DNA from: Planctomycetota bacterium
GTDB taxonomy: Bacteria > Planctomycetota > Brocadiia > JAADGH01
Assembly: GCA_013152475.1 (NCBI GenBank)
Contig: JAADGH010000116.1
Span: forward strand, 1-38,787
Reading direction: 5' to 3'
DNA: 38,787 nt
The notes beneath the pieces are model-generated. The model saw nothing but the letters and a program-made list of their open reading frames with translations, made no database searches and was not told the origin of the DNA. A program made the position numbers and the translations under genes. Each line of letters begins with the position of its first letter. Position 1 is the stretch's first letter. Of this stretch, positions 25,370-32,995 are shown one piece after another.

Positions 25370-26892
25370 TCACCCGGGAGCAGACCCAGGCCCACATCGA
25401 GCGCATCGTCCACCTGGCCATGACCGAGTACGCCGGCGCGAACGGCCTCGTCTACAACTCCTTCGACTCCCGCACCGGCGCCAAGGACACCACCAGCCTC
25501 GTTCGAGACCTGGGCGACTACGCGCAATACGTCGCCTGGGCGGGCAAGCTCCTCGACCGGCCGGAGTGGATCGACTGGGCCGTGGAGCAGGTGGACCTCG
25601 CCAGGCGTTTTGGCGCCAACTGGCGCGGCCTCATCGATTCCCACATCGACACAAGCAGAACAAAACCTCGCAAGCTCCACCCCTGGCATCCCCTCTTTCC
25701 CGCATGGCATGACGATCTGCTCCTCGGCCTCGTCGAGATACTTCGCATCACCGGGAACGAGAGCGTTCGCAACACAATCCTCGACATGGTCAATGGCCTC
25801 CGCGACACGGCCCTTCGGCCCGATGGGTGCCTTGCAGCGGCCGTTGTCCCCTTCGCAAGAATGAAAGCCAAAGTGGCCGACCCGCGCTACTGCGGTCTGA
25901 TCGCGGAGGAGTTCGTCGAGGTCGCCGAGCTGACCGGACGCGACGAGCTGCTCGACGACGCCGAGCGGATGATCGACTACTGGATCGCAAGTCCGTTCTT
26001 TCAGAAGTTCGGCCTTATCCCGGACAACGACCACATCACGCCAACTGGCGTTCGCTATGCTGTTGAGCCTCTCTGCCTCATCGAGTCGGTCCCGGGCGCG
26101 GGCCTGCCCGCTGTCCTGATGGGCTGCCTGCCGAGGCCGTTGCGCTGGATGGAAAACGAGGCCCTGCTGTTGCCGCTCAAGTATCTCAAGCGCGGGCGAT
26201 GGAAGCGCCTCGTCGCGCCGACGTCCACCGTCATGAAATCGAACACGCTCCTCATGTTCGGCCTGCTCGAGTTGCTGCGCAAGCGGCCCTCGGATCGCCT
26301 CCGCGATGCGTTCATGAAATGGTTCGACAGCGTCCAGGAGAAGCTGGCCTGCCCCGACGGCGGCTACTTCACGCGATACAACGCCTTCACCGGAACGGAG
26401 GGCGAGACGGTCTGCCTGGGGCAGAACTTCGCGATCACGGAAGTTTTTATCGAGGGGTACGTGGTTCTGAAGGAGCAGCGCCTCCTCGACGCCGCCGTGA
26501 AGTCCGCCGACTTCTGGCTCACCCAGCAATTTGCCGAGACCGGTCTGCTTCGCGAGTATCCCTTCACCGGCTGGGATGGCGCGGTCCTCGACTCGAACAC
26601 CGACATGGCCGTGAACTACCTCAAACTCGCCGAGATTACCGGGGAGGAAACCTACCGCGACGCCGCATTCGCAATTGCAAACGGCATCAACACCCACCTC
26701 TGGACCGACCAGGGCCTCTACACCCAATGCGACGGCGCAACCGGCGAGCGCACCCAATCCGAGACGGACTACGTCATCAAGATCAAGTGGAACCTCCTCC
26801 ACCTGAAGCTCCTGCTCCTGATCTGCGAGACACTTGCAGGCCGCAAGCTCTTGGGGAACAGCACATTATGGAAGCTCGCGCGGGACAGATAA
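25366..26892 (+). CDS. Alpha/alpha-barrel (six-hairpin glycosidase-like) protein of unknown function
   Basis: 508 residues, nearly all helical. Repeated helix pairs with aromatic- and acid-rich loops (ARRFGANWRGLIDSH, LHPWHPLFPAWHDDLLLGL, CPDGGYFTRYNAFTG, LREYPFTGWDGAVLDSNTDM, VIKIKWNLLHLKL) fit a (alpha/alpha)6 toroid as in glycosidases, unsaturated uronyl hydrolases and epimerases. No family signature lets me assign a reaction. There is no signal peptide. The start overlaps the stop of the nitroreductase fusion as ATGA, so the two proteins are made together. The C-terminal tail (LLG..LW.LAR) recurs as a remnant at 28491-28532. Confidence 0.6.
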   Translation: MITREQTQAHIERIVHLAMTEYAGANGLVYNSFDSRTGAKDTTSLVRDLGDYAQYVAWAGKLLDRPEWIDWAVEQVDLARRFGANWRGLIDSHIDTSRTKPRKLHPWHPLFPAWHDDLLLGLVEILRITGNESVRNTILDMVNGLRDTALRPDGCLAAAVVPFARMKAKVADPRYCGLIAEEFVEVAELTGRDELLDDAERMIDYWIASPFFQKFGLIPDNDHITPTGVRYAVEPLCLIESVPGAGLPAVLMGCLPRPLRWMENEALLLPLKYLKRGRWKRLVAPTSTVMKSNTLLMFGLLELLRKRPSDRLRDAFMKWFDSVQEKLACPDGGYFTRYNAFTGTEGETVCLGQNFAITEVFIEGYVVLKEQRLLDAAVKSADFWLTQQFAETGLLREYPFTGWDGAVLDSNTDMAVNYLKLAEITGEETYRDAAFAIANGINTHLWTDQGLYTQCDGATGERTQSETDYVIKIKWNLLHLKLLLLICETLAGRKLLGNSTLWKLARDR

Positions 26893-26921
26893 GAGGGCCG
26901 CACCCAAGACCCAGTTTTCTC

Positions 26922-26950
26922 TTGACGCATGGGAAGGCGTCCGCTACCCT
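26922..26950 (+). promoter_or_regulatory. Candidate promoter for the ASST-like gene
   Basis: TTGACG (26922-26927), 17-nt spacer, TACCCT (26945-26950), 133 nt before the ATG at 27084. The intervening leader shows no structure I can assign. Confidence 0.35.
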
Positions 26951-27083
26951 CTAAATTATCGGATCGCTCCACTTGCGGAATAGGGAAGAACGATCTCCGG
27001 GGAACGTGAGTCGTTGCATTTCGCACCGTCCCACACAGGGATCGTAACCCTCTCGTTCGGCCCAGTGATCAGGAGACCCCCAG

Positions 27084-28445
27084 ATGAAGAAGGCTTCGGC
27101 CATCCGTGCAGTGATCTATGCCTTTACCCTTGGCGCCGTTTTCGGGGCCGTCTGGTATTCGCACGGGCTGTTCCCGCTTCCTCAACTGTCGCGCTGGAAA
27201 GCCCATTATGGTTCCCTCCGTCAACCCGAGCGAACGCTCCCCCGTTCCGGTCGCTGGACCGAGGCAAGACAGCCCTCGGCTCAGGGACGGCTTTCGGAAA
27301 AACAGAAGCGCGAAATCCAACGGCTCCACTCGATCGGATACCTCGCCGGATCAAAGCCTGCCCCGCCCCGTCAGGGCGTCACCGTCTACGACCCGCAGCG
27401 CGCCTACGCAGGATACAACCTCGTGGTCTCCGGGCATGCCCCCGAGGCAATCCTAATGGACATGTCCGGCAGGGAGCTACACAAGTGGGCTTGCGACGTC
27501 CACCGCGCATGGCCGGATTTCAAGATCGAAAAGCACGTGGGCGCCAACGAAACACAGCTTCACACCTTCTGGCGGCGGGCGCACCTGATGCCAAACGGCG
27601 ACCTCTTTGCCATCTTCGAAGGCATAGGACTGATTCGACTTGACAAGGATTCGAACATAATCTGGAGCCTGCGGAACGGCGCTCATCACGATCTGTATGT
27701 GGCGCGGGACGGACGCATATACGTCCTGACAAGGAAAGCTCATATCAACCCCGACTACAACAAAACGGAGCCGATCTTGGAGGACTTCATTACCGTGCTC
27801 AGCCCGGACGGCAAGCCACTGAAAGAGATCTCGATACTCCGGGCGCTGGAGAACTCTCCGCACGCTCCTCTCCTCGGAAGGCTGCACCGGTCGGGAGATA
27901 TCATGCACACCAACACCATCGAACTCATAGAGGACTGGAAGACGACGCAGGACCTTCCCTGGAAGCAGGGAGAAGTCCTGATATCTATCTGGCTCTTGGA
28001 TATGGTCTGCGTCGTGGACCTCGAACAGGAGACGATCGTTTGGGCGGAATCTGATCTATGGCGCCGACAACATCAGCCGACCCTCTTGGGGCATGGCAAC
28101 CTCCTTGTGCTGGACAACCACGCAACGGCGAAGACGTCGGCCGTTGTCGAGGTCGATCCCGTGTCGAGGAAGGTCCTCTGGTCCTATCGTGGCGACAAGG
28201 ACCATCCCTTCTGGACGGACACCTGCGGCTCCTGCCAGAGACTGCCGAACGGGAACACCCTGATCACGGAATCCGATCCCGGCAGGGCATTCGAAGTGAC
28301 GCCCGATAAAACGATTGTCTGGGAATACGTCAATCCTCACCGGGCCGGCGACAGCCACGAGCTGATAGCGACCTTGTTCGACGTGGTGAGACTGCCTCCT
28401 GACTTCCCCACGGACTGGCGGCCCTCGCCTCGGGGCGGGCAGTAA
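27084..28445 (+). CDS. Arylsulfotransferase (ASST)-like beta-propeller, membrane-anchored
   Basis: 453 residues. An N-terminal transmembrane anchor (about residues 7-27) and a proline/arginine-rich linker lead into VTVYDPQRAYAGYNLVVSG and AILMDMSGRELHKWA, the usual start of ASST-type propellers. Propeller blades follow: AHLMPNGDLFAIFE, GAHHDLYVARDGRIYVLTR, SGDIMHTNTIELIED, CQRLPNGNTLITESDPGRAF and IVWEYVNPH. The conserved histidines in HHDLYV and MHTNTIE occupy positions typical of the family. ASST enzymes move sulfate between phenols without PAPS; many environmental homologues are uncharacterised, so the substrate is open. It is an extracytoplasmic protein with GGAGACCCCCAG before the ATG. 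Confidence 0.75.
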   Translation: MKKASAIRAVIYAFTLGAVFGAVWYSHGLFPLPQLSRWKAHYGSLRQPERTLPRSGRWTEARQPSAQGRLSEKQKREIQRLHSIGYLAGSKPAPPRQGVTVYDPQRAYAGYNLVVSGHAPEAILMDMSGRELHKWACDVHRAWPDFKIEKHVGANETQLHTFWRRAHLMPNGDLFAIFEGIGLIRLDKDSNIIWSLRNGAHHDLYVARDGRIYVLTRKAHINPDYNKTEPILEDFITVLSPDGKPLKEISILRALENSPHAPLLGRLHRSGDIMHTNTIELIEDWKTTQDLPWKQGEVLISIWLLDMVCVVDLEQETIVWAESDLWRRQHQPTLLGHGNLLVLDNHATAKTSAVVEVDPVSRKVLWSYRGDKDHPFWTDTCGSCQRLPNGNTLITESDPGRAFEVTPDKTIVWEYVNPHRAGDSHELIATLFDVVRLPPDFPTDWRPSPRGGQ

Positions 28446-28490
28446 CTTCCCCTACACCGAAACGCCACACCCAGCTCCTCCGGATGCAAC

Positions 28491-28536
28491 CTATTAGGGG
28501 ACAGGGAATTATGGGAGCTCGCACGGGGAAAATCTG
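28491..28536 (+). pseudogene. Possible remnant of the C-terminus of a paralogue of the 25366 gene
   Basis: Translation gives LLGDRELWELARGK, against LLGNSTLWKLARDR at the end of the alpha/alpha-barrel gene (26848-26889). By hand count 31 of 42 bases match, and several differences are at third codon positions (CTC/CTA, TTG/TTA, GCG/GCA), as expected of diverged coding DNA. No other part of that gene is recognisable here. The match is short, and chance or a shared mobile-element motif cannot be ruled out. Confidence 0.3.
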
Positions 28537-28575
28537 GCCGTGGCCTGCCTCTTTTCACATCTTGTTTGTACATAA

Positions 28576-28830
28576 ACAGAGGCAATAATTGATCATACAA
28601 ACACGCCCAATCTCGGGCTCATCCCCAATGTCCTCGATAATGGCAACTTCAAAAGAATCCGAAACTCCATTGCACATCTGGATGTCGATCTGTCAAGCGG
28701 TCGGGTACTGTGTCGAGGCAATAAGTACGAACTCGATTTCGATATCATCGAATTATCGAGTCTGTCCAGCTTGTTGATGGTATCAGCTATACTCCTCTCG
28801 CACAACATACCCATGCAGACGACGACGTAA
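28576..28830 (+). pseudogene. 5'-truncated fragment of a HEPN-like (RNSIAH) protein
   Basis: This frame is open from just after a TAA (28573) to the TAA at 28828 but lacks a usable start. It encodes 84 residues with protein-like composition, including NFKRIRNSIAHLDVDL, RVLCRGNKYELDFDIIEL and LSSLLMVSAILLS. RNSIAH fits the R-x4-H active-site motif of HEPN ribonuclease-type domains, and the helix/strand order after it resembles HEPN-family C-terminal ends. The DNA is visibly richer in A/T than its neighbours. It is most likely the tail of a lost gene. The surrounding 28446-28892 holds only this and the short remnant before it. Confidence 0.4.
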
Positions 28831-28892
28831 GAGTGCCGCGCTTGATGGGGTACGTTCCGTCAACTGTGGTCCTTGGAAATAGTCCCTTGGGA

Positions 28893-29948
28893 TTATCTCC
28901 CCTCCTCCACCGTCACCCCCACCGACTCCGCCGCCTCGCTGATCTGGCGCCATGTCTCGTCATCGATGTCGATGCCGTTGGCGCGGCGCTTCTCCAGCTC
29001 GCGGAACTCGGGCTCGCCGGGGAGGAGGACCTCGGTGAAGCCGGGAATGAGCGGGGAGCTTTTGACGTAGGTGACGAGGTCGGCGACCTCCTGGTCGAAG
29101 TCCTCGGGCGTGGTGAAGTTGTCGATCTTGATGACGATGGCCACCATCGCGTTGCCGATGGGCTGGTTGGCCTCCCGGCTGCATCCCGCACCGCTCAGCG
29201 CGCCGCAGAGGATGTCGATAACGAAACTCAGGCCGTATCCCTTGTGCGCCACGATGCCCCCCATCGGCAGGATCGCACCGGGCGGGTCCGCGTAGAAGTC
29301 GTTTGGGTCGGTGCTCGGGGTCCCCTCGTGATCCACGATCCATCCCTCCGGGACACGCTCGCCCTTGTTCCGCTTGACGCGCAGCTTCCCCTCGGCGACG
29401 ACGCTCGATGTGATGTCAAGGAGGACCGGAGGCGCACCGCGTCGCGGGATCGCCACGGAGATCGGGTTCGGCGACAGCCGCTTCGCCCGGCCGCCGTACA
29501 CCGCCATGACCTGCCCGCCGCCGTGGTTGTTCACCATGGCGATGCCGATCATGCCGGCGTCGGAGGCCATCACCGGATACTCGCCCAACCGGCCCACGTG
29601 ATTGCAGTTGCGCGTGGTCACGCAACTGATGCTCGTCGCTTCGGCCTTCTCCACGGCCAGGGCCATCGTCCGCTTCGCGCCGACGGGGCCGAACCCCCAG
29701 CCGCAATCGAGAACCGCCGTGGCAGGGGTCTGCCGAACGACTCGAATCTCCGCGCCGGGCTTGACCTTCCCGTCTCGCAGGCTCCGCACATATTGCGAGA
29801 TGCGGATGACGCCGTGGGAGTCGTGTCCGACGAGGTTGGAGTTGACGAGGACATCAGCAACCAGATCCGCCTCGTCCGTCGGGCAGCCGGCGGCCTGGAA
29901 TATCCGCGATGCGATTGCCCGCAGCTTGTCTTCGGAAAATGTCGGCAT
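28893..29948 (-). CDS. Ldh2-family (malate/L-lactate-type) NAD(P)-dependent dehydrogenase
   Basis: 351 residues of the Ldh_2/YlbC/YiaK fold, unrelated to the Rossmann LDH. Signatures in order: VLVNSNLVGHDSHGVIRISQYV (conserved DSHG near residue 43), TTRNCNHVGRLGEYP (the catalytic NxxH-G region), IGIAMVNNHGG, RLSPNPISVAIP and GYGLSFVIDILCGALSGAG. These enzymes reduce or oxidise 2-oxo/2-hydroxy acids such as malate, sulfolactate, ureidoglycolate or 2,3-diketogulonate. It follows the acyl-CoA synthetase-like gene after 15 nt, so the two are co-transcribed. The ribosome site is weak. Confidence 0.9.
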   Translation of the reverse strand: MPTFSEDKLRAIASRIFQAAGCPTDEADLVADVLVNSNLVGHDSHGVIRISQYVRSLRDGKVKPGAEIRVVRQTPATAVLDCGWGFGPVGAKRTMALAVEKAEATSISCVTTRNCNHVGRLGEYPVMASDAGMIGIAMVNNHGGGQVMAVYGGRAKRLSPNPISVAIPRRGAPPVLLDITSSVVAEGKLRVKRNKGERVPEGWIVDHEGTPSTDPNDFYADPPGAILPMGGIVAHKGYGLSFVIDILCGALSGAGCSREANQPIGNAMVAIVIKIDNFTTPEDFDQEVADLVTYVKSSPLIPGFTEVLLPGEPEFRELEKRRANGIDIDDETWRQISEAAESVGVTVEEGR

Positions 29949-29963
29949 GATTGACCCGTGTGG

Positions 29964-31499
29964 CTACTTGAGTTTCTGCTTGAGGACCTTGCCCGTGGGA
30001 TTGCGGGGGAGCTCGTCCATAAACTGGACGATCTGCGGCATCTCGTAGCTGGCAAGCTTGTCCTTGCAGTGGCGCTTGATGTCCAGCTCCGTCGCCTCCG
30101 CGCCCGGCTGCAGCACCACCACCGCCTTTACCACCTCGCCGAGATACGACCGAACGCCCTTCGCCTCCACACCCACAACGGCGACTTCGAGAACGTCGGG
30201 GTGCGAGAGAACAACGTTTTCGACCTCGTTCACGTAAACGTTCTCGCCGCCGACGATGATCATCTCCTTCTTTCGGCCCTTCAGGTAGACATAGCCCTGC
30301 TCATCCACCATCGCGTAGTCGCCCGTGCGAAACCACTTGCCGTCGATGATCGACTCGTCGAGCAGGCCAGGCCGCTTCCAGTAGTCGTCGATGACATTCT
30401 CTTTTGCGAAACACAGCTCGCCAATCGTCCCGGGAGGGACCGGCTTGCCGTCGTCATCCACAATGAGCTGCCGCACCTGGGGCAGGACCTTGCCGATGGA
30501 GTCGGCCCGCTCCAGCGCGTCCCGGCTGGGCAGGACGTGGGTCATGGAAATCGTCTCCGTCAGGCCGAAGAAGTTGTGCAGCGCCACATTCGGGAGCTTT
30601 TCGCGAAGGCGAACGATGGTCTGCGGCGGCATGGGCGAGCCCGCGTAGGCGATGAGCCGCAGGCTGCCCAGGTCGAACTTGTCCACGTTCTTCATCGTGG
30701 TGAGGAAGTAGAACAGCGTCGGCACGCCGATGAACGTCGTGATGCGGTGCTTCTGGATCAGCTCCACGAGCTCCTTCACGTCCGGCTTCGGCGCGATGAC
30801 GACCGTGCTGCCCTGATAGGCATTGCTGGGCAGCATGCTGTAGAGGGCCGTGGCGTGGAACATGGGCACGACCAGCAGGTGAACGTCCTCATGGCGGAAG
30901 CTGTGCGTCATGATGGCGTTCTTCAGGTTGAAGAGCAGGTTGCCATGCTTCATGATCGCGCCCTTCGGCCGGCCCGTCGTGCCGGAGGTGTGCATGATGA
31001 TGGCCATGTCGCCCTCTGTGATCTCGGTCGCATCAGCCGGCTCGCCTTCGCCGATGAGTTCGTCAAACGCGACGGTGTCTTCGCCGGAGAAGCCGATGGC
31101 GATGACGGTCTTGATGCCCGGCGCTTCTCCGAACGCCTCCTGCACCGGCTCCCAGACATCGGCATGGGCGAAGACGACCTCGCCCTCCGTGCTCGTGAGC
31201 ACATAGGCGATGTCATCCGGGCTGAGGCGGGTGTTGACCGGAACGACAACCGCTCCGAGCTTCATGATGGCCCAGTACGCGATGACGTATTCGATGCAGT
31301 TGGGCAGCGCGGTCGCGATACGATCGCCTTTCTTTACACCGAAGCGGCGCTGGAGGTGTCCGCTGAGGCAGCTTGACATGCGGTCGATTTCCGCGAATGT
31401 GTATTCTTTTTCCCGGCAGATGAAGGCCGTCTTGTTCGGAAACTTCTCCAGGTTTTCGTTCCACACGTCGATGATGCTGTGCTGCGGGGTTCCGCTCAT
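29964..31499 (-). CDS. AMP-forming acyl-CoA synthetase (ANL superfamily)
   Basis: 511 residues. The ANL motifs are all present: MHTSGTTGRPKGAIM (P-loop, about residues 169-183), FFGLTETIS, WFRTGDYAMVDEQGYVYLKG (the catalytic TGD), KEMIIVGGENVYVNEVEN at the hinge to the C-terminal domain, and PRNPTGKVLKQKLK with the adenylation Lys close to the end. It activates a carboxylic acid with ATP to an acyl-AMP and then the CoA thioester. The substrate is unknown. I chose the ATG at 31499, which has CGGAGGAAAGCT upstream and a strong promoter further up; the frame continuing to 32156 overlaps the opposite aminotransferase gene and is a shadow. Confidence 0.9.
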   Translation of the reverse strand: MSGTPQHSIIDVWNENLEKFPNKTAFICREKEYTFAEIDRMSSCLSGHLQRRFGVKKGDRIATALPNCIEYVIAYWAIMKLGAVVVPVNTRLSPDDIAYVLTSTEGEVVFAHADVWEPVQEAFGEAPGIKTVIAIGFSGEDTVAFDELIGEGEPADATEITEGDMAIIMHTSGTTGRPKGAIMKHGNLLFNLKNAIMTHSFRHEDVHLLVVPMFHATALYSMLPSNAYQGSTVVIAPKPDVKELVELIQKHRITTFIGVPTLFYFLTTMKNVDKFDLGSLRLIAYAGSPMPPQTIVRLREKLPNVALHNFFGLTETISMTHVLPSRDALERADSIGKVLPQVRQLIVDDDGKPVPPGTIGELCFAKENVIDDYWKRPGLLDESIIDGKWFRTGDYAMVDEQGYVYLKGRKKEMIIVGGENVYVNEVENVVLSHPDVLEVAVVGVEAKGVRSYLGEVVKAVVVLQPGAEATELDIKRHCKDKLASYEMPQIVQFMDELPRNPTGKVLKQKLK

Positions 31500-31530
31500 A
31501 GCTTTCCTCCGAGGGTCAAGGATGGATCGC

Positions 31531-31558
31531 ATTCTATCCACCCGCCGTTTCATGTCAA
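31531..31558 (-). promoter_or_regulatory. Promoter of the acyl-CoA synthetase/dehydrogenase operon
   Basis: On the minus strand: perfect TTGACA (31558-31553), 16-nt spacer, TAGAAT (31536-31531, 5/6), 32 nt before the ATG at 31499. Confidence 0.6.
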
Positions 31559-31570
31559 GCGAAAAGGGCA

Positions 31571-31598
31571 TTGACTTTTTGGGCGAATGGGGTAAACT
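31571..31598 (+). promoter_or_regulatory. Promoter of the DegT-type aminotransferase gene
   Basis: TTGACT (31571-31576), 16-nt spacer, TAAACT (31593-31598), 53 nt before the GTG start. Its -35 box lies only 12 nt from the divergent -35 box at 31553-31558. Confidence 0.55.
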
Positions 31599-31650
31599 CT
31601 CGCTCAACGTACGCATGTTGATTTCCGCAACTGCTCTGGAGGAAACTGAA

Positions 31651-32871
31651 GTGGCGAAGCTGGCAATCTGCGGTGGCAAGAAGGTGGTCAACAAGACCCT
31701 CTGCAAGGACTGGCCCGAACGCGGGCTGCCCGAGATCAAGGCCGTGACCGAAGTGGCCAAGAGCGGCGTCTGGTGGCGCGGCGGCCACTCGGACGAACGG
31801 CCGAGCAAGGTCTTCCTGTTCGAGAACGCCTGGGCCAAGTACCAGAACGCGAAGCATTGCGTGGCCCTGACGAACGGCACGCAGGCCATCGAGTGCGCGC
31901 TGAAGGCGGCGGGCATCGGCCGCGGCGACGAGGTGCTTGTCCCCGCGCTCACCTTCGTGGCCAGCGCAACGGCGATCGCCCTGGTGAATGCCACGCCGGT
32001 GTTCGTGGACGTGGACCCGAAGACGTTCAACATCGACCCGAAGGCTATGGAAGCGGCCATCACGAGGAAGACGCGCGGCGCGGTCGTGGTCCACAACGGC
32101 GGGTATCCCTGCGACATGGACCGGATCATGAGAATCGCGAAAAAACGTAAGATCACGATCGTCGAGGACTGCGCGCATGCCCACGCCTCTCAATGGAAGG
32201 GCAAAGGCGTCGGCGCCATCGGCGACCTGGGCACCTTCAGTTTCCAAATGGGCAAGACGCTGACCTGCGGCGAAGGTGGAGCAGTCATCACCGACAATGA
32301 AGAGCTTGCCGAGAAGGCCTTTTCCTTCCACCACATCGGCCGCATGAAGGACCGGCCCTTCTATGAGTTCCATCGCGTGGCGTCCAACCTGCGCATGACG
32401 GAGTGGCAGGGGGCGATCCTGCTCGCCCAGCTGAAGCGTCTGACGAAGCAGACCGCGATCCGCGAGCGTAACACCAAGTTCCTCGCCAAGGGCATGGAAA
32501 AGATCGACGGCGTGGACGCGATCAAGCGCGATAAGCGCGTGACGCGCTGGGGGTTCTACTACTGGAACTTCCTTTACGACCAGAAGAAGTTCGACGGCAT
32601 CCACCGCGACCTGTTCATCCGGGCGATGAACGCGGAGGGCGTGCCCGTCGGTGTGGGCGCGCACGGCCGGCCGATCTACGACAACCCGGTTTTCGAAAAC
32701 ATGAAACTCAAGAAGCCGAAGTGCCCCGTGGCCGAGCACCTGCACGCGAACGTAGCCCTCAGCATAAGCCACCGCTACTTCCTCGGACCCGTCAGCGACA
32801 TGAAGCTGATCCTGAAGGCGATGCAGAAGGTCCGAGCGAACACGGACGAGCTGAAGAGGATGGCAAAGTAG
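31651..32871 (+). CDS. DegT/DnrJ/EryC1/StrS-family PLP-dependent aminotransferase
   Basis: 406 residues. VALTNGTQAIECAL (71-84) binds the cofactor phosphate; VPALTFVASATA, then IVEDCAHAHAS (Asp173 pairs with the pyridine nitrogen), and FSFQMGKTLTCGEGGAV, where K202 is the Schiff-base lysine. Later YYWNFLY and HGRPIY belong to the substrate end. The family transfers amino groups to keto-sugars or forms aminohydroxybenzoate-like products. No nucleotide-sugar genes are nearby, so the substrate is unclear. The start is a GTG at 31651 with GGAGG 8 nt upstream. The longer frame upstream is antisense shadow of the synthetase gene. Confidence 0.9.
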   Translation: MAKLAICGGKKVVNKTLCKDWPERGLPEIKAVTEVAKSGVWWRGGHSDERPSKVFLFENAWAKYQNAKHCVALTNGTQAIECALKAAGIGRGDEVLVPALTFVASATAIALVNATPVFVDVDPKTFNIDPKAMEAAITRKTRGAVVVHNGGYPCDMDRIMRIAKKRKITIVEDCAHAHASQWKGKGVGAIGDLGTFSFQMGKTLTCGEGGAVITDNEELAEKAFSFHHIGRMKDRPFYEFHRVASNLRMTEWQGAILLAQLKRLTKQTAIRERNTKFLAKGMEKIDGVDAIKRDKRVTRWGFYYWNFLYDQKKFDGIHRDLFIRAMNAEGVPVGVGAHGRPIYDNPVFENMKLKKPKCPVAEHLHANVALSISHRYFLGPVSDMKLILKAMQKVRANTDELKRMAK

Positions 32872-32900
32872 GGGCGAACAGGAATCTCACAAGAAGTTAT

Positions 32901-32929
32901 TTGCACAATCACGAAGTGCATTGTATACT
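32901..32929 (+). promoter_or_regulatory. Candidate promoter for the LacD-like aldolase gene
   Basis: TTGCAC (32901-32906), 17-nt spacer, TATACT (32924-32929, 5/6), 67 nt before the ATG at 32996. Confidence 0.55.
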
Positions 32930-32995
32930 GGTTTGCTCAACTAACGTACGGTAGATACTCGAAGCACAATCCCGAGAGCAGAGCGGAGGCAACGA

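Noticed and set aside
28593..28814. 73-codon minus-strand frame in the 28.5 kb gap
   Set aside because: The opposite strand frame (28576-28830) has much more protein-like composition and a recognisable RNSIAH motif, so this one is taken as its shadow.
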